Shown in pieces: positions 1-4,736 of a stretch of 10,421 nucleotides of DNA. The translations under genes and the position numbers were made by a program. Positions within the stretch are counted from its first letter, which is position 1. Each line of letters opens with the position of its first letter. The notes beneath the pieces are model-generated. The model searched no databases. It was not told the DNA's origin and saw nothing but the letters and a program-made list of their open reading frames with translations. The stretch is taken from positions 1-10,421 of the forward strand of contig JAKLGF010000011.1 of assembly GCA_022710815.1 (NCBI GenBank). The letters are read 5' to 3'. The stretch comes from Patescibacteria group bacterium (GTDB taxonomy: Bacteria; Patescibacteriota; Minisyncoccia; Minisyncoccales; JAGOPM01).

Positions 1-392
1 AAATCATTGGTTAAATAATAGTGAGCTAGAACAGCAGCATTGGCATCGTTTTCAATGTAAATCTCTGAGCTTATTCCCTCAAATATTTTCACGAAATCAA
101 TGTTTTTCCAAAGCGGCTTGTTGGACAATTTGATCATTCGGCCTCGATCGCGGTCCAGGGTCCCAGCAGCACTAATAGCAACAACATCAAAATCCGAACA
201 ATACATCTTTTCCCAGTGATCTTTGATGTCTGCTTCCAGTTGTTCTGGAGAATCAGGAGCTGGGAAAGTTACATCAGCTAGAATGCTTTGACCCAATTCT
301 TCTCCGTAGTGATGGAAAATCAAAGCCATCCTAATCTTGGTTGCTCCAATGTCCAGGCATAGTATCCTGATTCCGTTTTCCCTATCCTTCAT
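1..392 (-). CDS. ROK-family sugar kinase or regulator, N-terminal part (runs off left edge)
   Basis: This gene is open from its ATG at 392 to the window edge, so 130 codons are visible. ROK proteins are ATP-dependent sugar kinases (glucokinase, N-acetylmannosamine kinase types) or sugar-responsive repressors. Residues 13-22 read LDIGATKIRM, the phosphate-binding loop of the actin-like ATPase fold. Residues about 72-82 (AISAAGTLDRD) match the family's second phosphate segment. Residues 114-120 (ENDANAA) hold the END motif whose Asp116 is the expected catalytic base. No helix-turn-helix precedes the kinase fold, which argues for a kinase over a repressor. The HExxxCxxCG zinc motif typical of the family would lie outside the window. 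The start is set by AAGGAGG ending five bases before ATG. The substrate cannot be named from this fragment. Confidence 0.85.
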   Translation of the reverse strand, partial: MKDRENGIRILCLDIGATKIRMALIFHHYGEELGQSILADVTFPAPDSPEQLEADIKDHWEKMYCSDFDVVAISAAGTLDRDRGRMIKLSNKPLWKNIDFVKIFEGISSEIYIENDANAAVLAHYYLTND

Positions 393-397
393 TTATT

Positions 398-405
398 CCT
401 CCTTG
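398..405 (-). promoter_or_regulatory. Ribosome binding site fixing the ROK start
   Basis: The minus strand reads CAAGGAGG, with five bases (AATAA) before the ATG at 392. It is a near-perfect Shine-Dalgarno sequence and supports this ATG. Confidence 0.8.
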
Positions 406-414
406 TTGGAAAAC

Positions 415-428
415 AACAATTAATTGTT
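415..428. promoter_or_regulatory. Perfect 14-base palindrome, possible operator of the ROK gene
   Basis: AACAATTAATTGTT is a perfect inverted repeat of 14 bases. It lies just downstream of the expected transcription start of the ROK gene and upstream of its ribosome binding site. A site there could hold a repressor dimer that blocks promoter clearance, or simply be an AT-rich chance palindrome. No regulator gene is visible next to it. Confidence 0.35.
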
Positions 429-438
429 TGACAAATGT

Positions 439-467
439 ACTCAAGCATATTCTTGCCTTTTTGTCAA
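439..467 (-). promoter_or_regulatory. Promoter of the ROK gene (TTGACA, 17-base spacer, extended -10)
   Basis: Reading the minus strand, a perfect -35 TTGACA lies at 462-467. A 17-base spacer follows, then TTGAGT at 439-444 preceded by TGC, giving an extended -10 (TGnTTGAGT). The -10 hexamer itself is weak, so the call rests on the perfect -35, the spacing and the TG element. Transcription would begin near 432, giving a leader of about 40 bases before the ATG at 392. The -35 abuts the T-tract of the lysS terminator. Confidence 0.55.
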
Positions 468-475
468 AAACAAAA

Positions 476-499
476 CCCCCTCAAATGAGGGGGCTTTTT
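476..499 (-). terminator. Rho-independent terminator of lysS
   Basis: CCCCCTC at 476-482 pairs with GAGGGGG at 487-493 around a four-base loop. On the minus strand the stem is followed by TTTTGTTTTT, so it ends the lysS transcript, whose stop codon is at 505. A short T-run (495-499) also follows on the plus strand, but no plus-strand gene leads into it. Confidence 0.85.
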
Positions 500-504
500 A
501 ATGC

Positions 505-1974
505 TTAAATTATCTCTTGCTTGGGCTTCATTGTTGGGAATGGAATGACTTCCCTTAAATTAGTTGAATTAGTCAAAAGCATAATCAATCTATCTACCCC
601 TATTCCACATCCAGCGCAAGGAGGCATGCCATATTCCAAAGCTTCCAAGAATTCCTGGTCACTTTGATGAGCTTCAGAAAATCCTTGCTTGAATAATTTC
701 TGCTGTTCATCAAATCTAGCTTTTTGTTCAACTGGATCATTTAACTCAGAAAAGGCATTAACCAATTCTGTTCCAGCAATAATCAATTGAATACTAGCCA
801 ATCTATTCTCATTCTTTCTTTTAGCTAATGTTTGAAATCCTAAAGGATGATGAATGATAAAAGTTGGTTGAATAATCTGAGGTCTGCAATACTTCTTGTA
901 GATTTCATCAGCAATTTCAGCTTTGCCTGATCCTTTTTCAATATCCACTCCTAATTCTTTGGCTTTAGCAGCCATAGCATCGCGATTCATTTCATCAAAT
1001 TCAATATGGGCATATTTTTTTAATAAATCATTGAATTCAATTCTGGGAAATGGTGGTTTGAAATTAACAACATTGTCTCCGATTGTAACCTTTCCTGTTT
1101 TGTATACTTTTTTAACAATATCAAAAAGCATTGTTTCAATGTACTTCATCATTTCCTTGTAATCAGCATAGGCCCAATAGAATTCCATCATAGTGAAATC
1201 AGGATTATGGGACTTATCTACTCCTTCATTGCGGAAACACTTTCCTAATTCAAATATTTTTTCAAATCCTCCTACAATTAATCTTTTCAAATACAATTCT
1301 GGAGCCACTCTCAAGAAAACATCCATATCAAAGGCATTTAAATGGGTTTTAAATGGCCTGGCCTTAGCTCCGCCATACAAAGGTTGTAAAATGGGAGTTT
1401 CTACTTCCATAAAGCCCTTTTTAACCATGTATTCACGAATGTTGTTGATAATCTTTGATCTCAAAACAAATCTTTCTTTTTGTTCAATATTAAAAATCAA
1501 ATCCAGATATCTCTTGCGGTATCTTTCTTCAATATCTTGCAAGCCATGCCATTTTTCTGGCAAAGGAAGCAATGATTTGGCTAAAAATTTATAATCAGAA
1601 ATACTTAAAGTTTTTTCTCCTGTTTTGCTGGTAATCAAACTGCCCTGGGCTTCAATGAAATCGCCCATGTCAAAATGATCAAAGAAGAATTCATAACTCT
1701 TTTCTCCCATGGTATCAATACGTAAACAACCTTGAATCTTGGCAGTTCCATCCATGAAGTTGATAAAAGCAATGGCTCCATGCCTACGAATAGACATGAC
1801 CCTTCCTACTAAAACAATCTCCTTTTTGGATTTGGAGATTTTAGTAAAATCCTTAATAGCTTGGGCAATAGTATGAGTGCGCTTGGTCGATATGGGAAAT
1901 GGATCAATAGCCCTCCCTTGTAAGGAATTTAATTTTTTGAGCCTGTTATCTCTTAATTCTTCAATATTGGGCAT
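505..1974 (-). CDS. lysS: Lysyl-tRNA synthetase, class II
   Basis: The 489-residue protein charges tRNA-Lys with lysine in the cytoplasm and is close to the usual bacterial LysRS length. An OB-fold anticodon-binding domain fills about 50-135. The class II core follows. Motif 1 is around 187-197 (GFMEVETPILQ), and a GGAKARPF segment is at 201-208. Motif 2 spans 246-270, with FRNEG at 247-251 and the lysine-contacting EFY at 264-266. NAFSELND (406-413) corresponds to the family's NGFSELND. Motif 3 is GIGVDR at 457-462. The usual SPLA-K/R loop reads QTLAK at 381-385, and a CxxC sits at 453-456; both depart from the E. coli enzyme. No Shine-Dalgarno sequence precedes the ATG. The gene stands alone, with its own promoter and terminator. 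Confidence 0.97.
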   Translation of the reverse strand: MPNIEELRDNRLKKLNSLQGRAIDPFPISTKRTHTIAQAIKDFTKISKSKKEIVLVGRVMSIRRHGAIAFINFMDGTAKIQGCLRIDTMGEKSYEFFFDHFDMGDFIEAQGSLITSKTGEKTLSISDYKFLAKSLLPLPEKWHGLQDIEERYRKRYLDLIFNIEQKERFVLRSKIINNIREYMVKKGFMEVETPILQPLYGGAKARPFKTHLNAFDMDVFLRVAPELYLKRLIVGGFEKIFELGKCFRNEGVDKSHNPDFTMMEFYWAYADYKEMMKYIETMLFDIVKKVYKTGKVTIGDNVVNFKPPFPRIEFNDLLKKYAHIEFDEMNRDAMAAKAKELGVDIEKGSGKAEIADEIYKKYCRPQIIQPTFIIHHPLGFQTLAKRKNENRLASIQLIIAGTELVNAFSELNDPVEQKARFDEQQKLFKQGFSEAHQSDQEFLEALEYGMPPCAGCGIGVDRLIMLLTNSTNLREVIPFPTMKPKQEII

Positions 1975-1991
1975 GGTATTAAATATATTTT

Positions 1992-2020
1992 ATGATATAG
2001 TTTTTGAGGTTAAAAGTCAA
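1992..2020 (-). promoter_or_regulatory. lysS promoter, short-leader type
   Basis: On the minus strand TTGACT (2015-2020) is followed by a 17-base spacer and TATCAT (1992-1997). Only 17 bases separate the -10 from the lysS ATG, so the mRNA leader would be about 10 bases, too short for a normal Shine-Dalgarno sequence; none is present. The greA promoter has the same 17-base -10-to-ATG distance. Confidence 0.7.
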
Positions 2021-2024
2021 AATT

Positions 2025-2053
2025 AAAAGCCCTGTACTTAATACAGAGCTTTT
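2025..2053 (-). terminator. Terminator of the 56-residue membrane protein gene
   Basis: The arms 2025-2036 and 2042-2053 form a 12-base hairpin with a five-base loop. In minus-strand RNA the one imperfect position is a U-G wobble, whereas in plus-strand RNA it is a C-A mismatch. The stem therefore favours minus-strand use. It is followed by TTTTAATTTT, which runs into the lysS -35 box. Confidence 0.75.
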
Positions 2054-2072
2054 ATTTTGATAATTAGATCTA

Positions 2073-2243
2073 TTATTTTGATCTTTTGGATATGATAAGG
2101 TAAACGCCGATCCAAAAGAAAATTATTCCGATCATCCCAACAATTGCCTGCAAATTGGGATTGGCTTGGAGACTGATCGCGGCTATTCCAATACAGCCTA
2201 TCCCAGTAAAGCCTAAAATAATTCCCAGTGTTTTATTTACCAT
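2073..2243 (-). CDS. Small two-helix membrane protein, 56 residues, function unknown
   Basis: A short reading frame runs from ATG at 2243 to TAA at 2073. The protein starts MVNKTLGIILGF and is almost wholly hydrophobic. Helix one is about residues 5-24 and helix two about 33-51, separated by a short polar turn (QANPN, 26-30). It ends in a basic tail, SKRSK, which suggests both termini face the cytoplasm. It is real rather than noise because it has a perfect-consensus promoter upstream, a plausible start and a dedicated terminator just downstream. The leader is about 45 bases with a modest purine-rich binding site (AAAGGGAAG). It is transcribed divergently from the zincin-like gene at 2393 through overlapping promoters. 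I recognise no family. Confidence 0.75.
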   Translation of the reverse strand: MVNKTLGIILGFTGIGCIGIAAISLQANPNLQAIVGMIGIIFFWIGVYLIISKRSK

Positions 2244-2246
2244 TAT

Positions 2247-2264
2247 GCTTCCCTTTCAAAAAGC
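2247..2264 (-). promoter_or_regulatory. Possible hairpin covering the ribosome binding site of the small membrane protein
   Basis: In minus-strand RNA, GCUUUUU and GGGAAGC can pair around a GAAA loop. Four pairs are Watson-Crick and three are U-G. The AGGGAAG stretch that would bind the ribosome lies in the stem. The fold is weak and could be chance. Confidence 0.25.
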
Positions 2265-2295
2265 TAAGCGTTAAGGTCGCCATCCTGCTGCCTGT

Positions 2296-2324
2296 ATTAT
2301 ACCCTTCCATTGACAGCATGTCAA
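2296..2324 (-). promoter_or_regulatory. Perfect-consensus promoter for the 56-residue membrane protein
   Basis: On the minus strand TTGACA (2319-2324) is followed by exactly 17 bases and TATAAT (2296-2301). Both hexamers match the sigma70 consensus at all positions. Transcription would begin near 2289. The spacer contains the -35 box of the opposing plus-strand promoter. Confidence 0.85.
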
Positions 2325-2338
2325 TAGCATGCTATAAT
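2310..2338 (+). promoter_or_regulatory. Perfect-consensus promoter for the zincin-like gene
   Basis: TTGACA (2310-2315), a 17-base spacer and TATAAT (2333-2338) match the sigma70 consensus fully. Transcription would begin near 2345, giving a leader of about 48 bases. The -35 boxes of this promoter and its divergent partner form the palindrome ATTGACA-GCA-TGTCAAT (2309-2325), so two polymerases could not occupy both sites at once. Confidence 0.85.
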
Positions 2339-2381
2339 AAAAATAGCACAAACCTAGGCTTTTCGCCTATCAAAAAAATAT

Positions 2382-2390
2382 AAGGAGGAA
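2382..2390 (+). promoter_or_regulatory. Ribosome binding site fixing a TTG start
   Basis: AAGGAGG (2382-2388) ends four bases before TTG at 2393. No ATG occurs at this distance, and the next in-frame ATG is 15 codons further in. The site therefore supports TTG initiation. Confidence 0.8.
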
Positions 2391-2392
2391 CT

Positions 2393-3106
2393 TTGAACAA
2401 TAAAGTAGGCGCTATAACTTTTTCCTATAGCACATCCATGGATGCCAAAAATATTGCTATAATCCTTGAAGACTCCTCGGGATTAGTAAACAATGAATGG
2501 GTATTATCAACATTTGATCCGGATTTGGTCTCAGTGATCAAGAATTCGTCAAATGAAACCATGGAAAAGAACATCAAGAATTGGATGGATCTTCCCAAGA
2601 ATGTAAACAATGTCTTGGCAATGATCGGGCAAACAAGCGAAATAGAAGACTTGTGGCACAAATGTGTTGGAAATCAAGTGATAAGCTTTTTAGAATATCT
2701 CTATCAAAAACCATTTGATTTCAACAATATTTCTGCCTATGCCACCTCGGCTCCAATGTGCGATGACAATCCTAAAGAAAATGAATTCTTTTTTATCTCT
2801 AAGAATTCTTATCGTCAAACATGGAATACCACAGGAATCAATTTATGGCGCAAGCATAGTCTTTCCGTTATTGCTCACGAGCTCAATCATTTTATGTTCT
2901 ACAAATATTACGGAGATCTAGAAAAAACATTGAGCGCGTCCCAATTCTTAACTCTAAAAGAATCTCTAATTTTCTTCTCTGACCCGGCCAGCACTGGATA
3001 TGCAATAGAAAGACCGTTACGCGACTTTTATCTATCTCTAGACAGAAACAGACATAGTCTGGATGAGATAATAAAGCTGGCGGTAGCAAAGCTTTTGAAT
3101 CAATAA
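2393..3106 (+). CDS. Putative zincin-like metallopeptidase, family not recognised
   Basis: The 237-residue protein begins at TTG, set by a strong AAGGAGG. The C-terminal half holds HELNH at 162-166, a match to the zincin HExxH signature in which the two histidines bind zinc and the glutamate is catalytic. A glutamate at 190 in TLKES, 24 residues further on, is a reasonable third zinc ligand of the gluzincin kind. The helix before it (SLSVIAHELNHFMFYKYYG, from 156) is amphipathic, as in active zincins. There is no signal peptide or membrane helix, so it is probably cytoplasmic, which is odd for a peptidase that is not tied to quality control. The N-terminal 150 residues resemble nothing I know. 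It is a single gene with a consensus promoter and its own terminator, divergent from a tiny membrane protein. Activity is inference. Confidence 0.7.
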   Translation: MNNKVGAITFSYSTSMDAKNIAIILEDSSGLVNNEWVLSTFDPDLVSVIKNSSNETMEKNIKNWMDLPKNVNNVLAMIGQTSEIEDLWHKCVGNQVISFLEYLYQKPFDFNNISAYATSAPMCDDNPKENEFFFISKNSYRQTWNTTGINLWRKHSLSVIAHELNHFMFYKYYGDLEKTLSASQFLTLKESLIFFSDPASTGYAIERPLRDFYLSLDRNRHSLDEIIKLAVAKLLNQ

Positions 3107-3121
3107 TTCTTCCTCAAAATT

Positions 3122-3156
3122 AAAAGCCCCTGTAAAACAAGGGGCTTTTTCTTTTT
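3122..3156. terminator. Bidirectional terminator between convergent genes
   Basis: AAAAGCCCCT (3122-3131) and AGGGGCTTTT (3140-3149) form a perfect 10-base stem with an eight-base loop. On the plus strand T-runs follow (3146-3150, 3152-3156), ending the zincin-like gene. On the minus strand the stem is followed by TTTTAATTTT, ending the exported protein gene that stops at 3165. Confidence 0.85.
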
Positions 3157-3164
3157 ACAACAAG

Positions 3165-4016
3165 TTACTTAAGGGTTTTGAATTCTTTAGCTACTAGGAT
3201 TCGACCATTGGAAATGGTTATTGCCATCTGAGCTTTGTATTCGTGGTCAGGAAGTAAATTCGAGACTGCAAACAAAACATTGTCTGGCTTGTACCAAGGA
3301 TGGGGCTTTTTTGTTGGATCAGCAATGATTGTTATAGACACCCCTTTCTGATAGACAATGTTAGGAATTAGCTTTTCATTGTCCCAGACAGTCAGTGTTA
3401 CATTGGCCATTTCTTTTTTATCAAAATCAAAGTCTCCGGGCAAAGCAAAAACATCAATACTGTTTTTGGTAATCTTGCCAGCCCAAGTAGTGACATAGGA
3501 TCGTTTGGGAAGCTCCAACCAGTTTCCTCCAATCAGCTTGTATCCTGTTTGAGTCCTGTTGCCATGATTATCAACATAGATTAGTTGGAGTAAATAATCA
3601 AAGCGGGGCTCAAGATTAAGCTGATAGCTCAACTTCTCATTGCCAGATTTGGGCAATTTAAGCTCTATTTCCCAAATTTCGTTTTCTTTTTTGACAAAAC
3701 TATTGAATTCATTGTCAAAGAGTTTAGCAAAACGAGTTTGAGTGAGGTAATAGGTTTTGTCGCACCAATCAGGCACAGGAAATACCGGAGCATTCAAGAG
3801 CCAAACTTGCAACAAAACTTTTTGATTAGGAACTTCTGGCCTGAATTCAGCCAAGCTGTATTCAATTTTGAGAATTGAATCATTGCTGGTAAACCAACAT
3901 TCCGGAGATACAATTGCAAAATCCGGAACAACAGACTTAGTTTCTCCTCCAATTGAATTGGGGAAAAACATATTTACCAGACAAACCACTGTTATCAGTA
4001 ATATTGTCTTTTTCAC
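3165..4016 (-). CDS. Exported beta-rich protein with a fibronectin-III-like C-terminus, function unknown
   Basis: I place the start at GTG 4016, because AAAGGAGGA ends just before the usual five-base gap. The longer frame from 4067 would bury that site and the promoter within coding sequence. The 283-residue product begins with a Sec-type signal: KK at 2-3, then a hydrophobic core of about 4-19 and a small-residue stretch SIGG (21-24). No lipobox is evident. The rest is rich in alternating hydrophobic residues with no further membrane helix. The last 40 residues (about 248-283; NLLPDHEYKAQ, then an F-x-T ending) look like the closing strands of a fibronectin type III domain. Only two cysteines (40, 85) occur in the mature part, so one disulfide is possible. 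It is likely a secreted or surface protein. No partner gene is adjacent, and I cannot name a role. Confidence 0.7.
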   Translation of the reverse strand: MKKTILLITVVCLVNMFFPNSIGGETKSVVPDFAIVSPECWFTSNDSILKIEYSLAEFRPEVPNQKVLLQVWLLNAPVFPVPDWCDKTYYLTQTRFAKLFDNEFNSFVKKENEIWEIELKLPKSGNEKLSYQLNLEPRFDYLLQLIYVDNHGNRTQTGYKLIGGNWLELPKRSYVTTWAGKITKNSIDVFALPGDFDFDKKEMANVTLTVWDNEKLIPNIVYQKGVSITIIADPTKKPHPWYKPDNVLFAVSNLLPDHEYKAQMAITISNGRILVAKEFKTLK

Positions 4017-4020
4017 TTGT

Positions 4021-4029
4021 TCCTCCTTT
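4021..4029 (-). promoter_or_regulatory. Ribosome binding site fixing the GTG start at 4016
   Basis: The minus strand reads AAAGGAGGA, with GGAGG five bases before GTG. This moves the start 17 codons inside the longest open frame, so that the protein opens directly with a signal peptide. Confidence 0.8.
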
Positions 4030-4062
4030 GTTAAACAAGAATGCTCTCTTGTGTCTATTTCC

Positions 4063-4090
4063 ACCATACCACAAACAATCTGATTGTCAA
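4063..4090 (-). promoter_or_regulatory. Promoter of the exported protein gene
   Basis: On the minus strand TTGACA (4085-4090), a 16-base spacer and TATGGT (4063-4068) form a fair sigma70-type promoter. Transcription near 4056 gives a leader of about 40 bases. The leader contains a small hairpin (ACAAG and CTTGT around eight bases) before the ribosome binding site. Confidence 0.6.
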
Positions 4091-4100
4091 AATATAGCCT

Positions 4101-4132
4101 AAGCCAAAAAACCTTAATTTTTCAGGCTTTTT
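4101..4132. other. Terminator-like imperfect hairpin in the divergent intergenic region
   Basis: AAGCC plus AAAAA (4101-4110) can pair with TTTTT (4118-4122) and GGCTT (4125-4129), with a two-base CA bulge, followed on the plus strand by a T-run. No gene reads into it in either direction, so its use as a terminator is doubtful. It may be a relic or an insulator between the two divergent promoters. Confidence 0.3.
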
Positions 4133-4137
4133 CCCTG

Positions 4138-4166
4138 TTGACAATATGACAATGGTATGATATAAT
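4138..4166 (+). promoter_or_regulatory. Perfect-consensus promoter with extended -10 for the 141-residue orphan
   Basis: TTGACA (4138-4143), a 17-base spacer and TATAAT (4161-4166) match consensus fully, and TG at 4158-4159 adds an extended -10. It is predicted to be very strong. Two short direct repeats overlay it: TGACAAT at 4139-4145 and 4147-4153, and TATGAT at 4156-4161 and 4166-4171. Confidence 0.85.
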
Positions 4167-4216
4167 ATGATTAGCAAAAAGTCAAAAATACATATTTGAA
4201 AGGACGGCAAAAAGAT

Positions 4217-4221
4217 GGAGG
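4217..4221 (+). promoter_or_regulatory. Ribosome binding site choosing the second ATG
   Basis: GGAGG stands five bases before the ATG at 4227. The first in-frame ATG (4215) overlaps this site and has only a distant AAAGGA upstream, so 4227 is the better start. Confidence 0.7.
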
Positions 4222-4226
4222 CAACA

Positions 4227-4652
4227 ATGACACTGCCTAAGAACGCAGAAATGGTTGATGTAAGAAAGCTAGGACAAGCAATGGCTTTCAACAAAGAGCT
4301 TGCTTCTTGGCGAAAATTGCTGGAAAAGAGCAACCATACAGAAACTGAGCATTTCGGGAAGAATGAGCTCAAAATCTTCACAGCAGAAGACAATCAAGAA
4401 ATGTCTGTTCGCATCATTGCTCACTGCCCCGACCATGGCGCCTATGGAAGAATCGTAAATGCAATTTCTCTTCTCCAGGGTCGCAACGGCAGTCTCTATG
4501 GCTCAGTTCTTGTTTGCGGAAAATCAGCTCTCCCAGATGAGAACTCCAAGGACATGCATTTGTTCAAGATCAAAAGGAATTATCTTCCTTTTGGTAAAGA
4601 ACATCTTGCTGACATCATCAAAGTAATCAGAAGAGAGGTACACAGCCATTAA
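4227..4652 (+). CDS. Conserved-looking orphan protein, 141 residues, function unknown
   Basis: The product is a soluble mixed alpha/beta protein of 141 residues (145 if the ATG at 4215 is used). Residues 9-35 look like an amphipathic helix rich in charge. The segment 60-100 alternates hydrophobic strands with polar turns and contains AHCPDHGAYG (65-74) and YGSVLVCGKS (91-100), with two cysteines at 67 and 97. The C-terminus is a basic helix (KEHLADIIKVIRREVHSH). There is no signal peptide, membrane helix or nucleic-acid-binding motif that I recognise. The gene is monocistronic, driven by a perfect-consensus extended promoter and closed by a terminator shared with greA. The promoter suggests high expression. 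I do not recognise the family, and no function is proposed. Confidence 0.75.
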   Translation: MTLPKNAEMVDVRKLGQAMAFNKELASWRKLLEKSNHTETEHFGKNELKIFTAEDNQEMSVRIIAHCPDHGAYGRIVNAISLLQGRNGSLYGSVLVCGKSALPDENSKDMHLFKIKRNYLPFGKEHLADIIKVIRREVHSH

Positions 4653-4692
4653 CTAACCTCTACCTGAAAATCGTCCTCAAATTAGAAATAAA

Positions 4693-4727
4693 AACGCCCC
4701 AAGGATAAAACCTTAGGGCGTTCTTTT
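4693..4727. terminator. Bidirectional terminator between the orphan gene and greA
   Basis: Arms 4693-4704 and 4711-4722 form a 12-base stem with a six-base loop. In minus-strand RNA the odd position is a U-G wobble and a TTTTTATTT tract follows, so it suits greA best. In plus-strand RNA the same position is a C-A mismatch, with TTCTTTT after the stem. It can still serve the gene ending at 4652. Confidence 0.8.
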
Positions 4728-4736
4728 GTAATAAAA

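Noticed and set aside
428-453. Plus-strand promoter starting with TTGACA at 428
   Set aside because: The nearest -10 (TATTCT at 448) is only 14 bases away, and downstream lies a terminator followed by the antisense strand of lysS, with no plus-strand gene.
453-456. Idea that the CxxC of LysRS (residues 453-456) makes a zinc site
   Set aside because: Only two cysteines are close and they flank motif 3 of the active site. No second ligand pair is visible, so a metal site is not supported. (Coordinates here are residue numbers of LysRS.)
1193-1594. Open frame of 133 codons on the plus strand inside lysS
   Set aside because: It lies antisense to a fully convincing lysS, has no ribosome binding site and its protein resembles nothing. 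It is a shadow of the lysS frame.
2351-2370. Small TAGGC/GCCTA hairpin in the leader of the zincin-like gene as a riboswitch
   Set aside because: The stem is only five pairs and the leader of about 48 bases is too short for any known riboswitch aptamer plus switch.
4055-4393. Open frame of 112 codons on the minus strand across the divergent intergenic region
   Set aside because: It overlaps the promoters of both neighbours and half of the orphan gene, with no binding site. Its hydrophobicity comes from T-rich antisense sequence.
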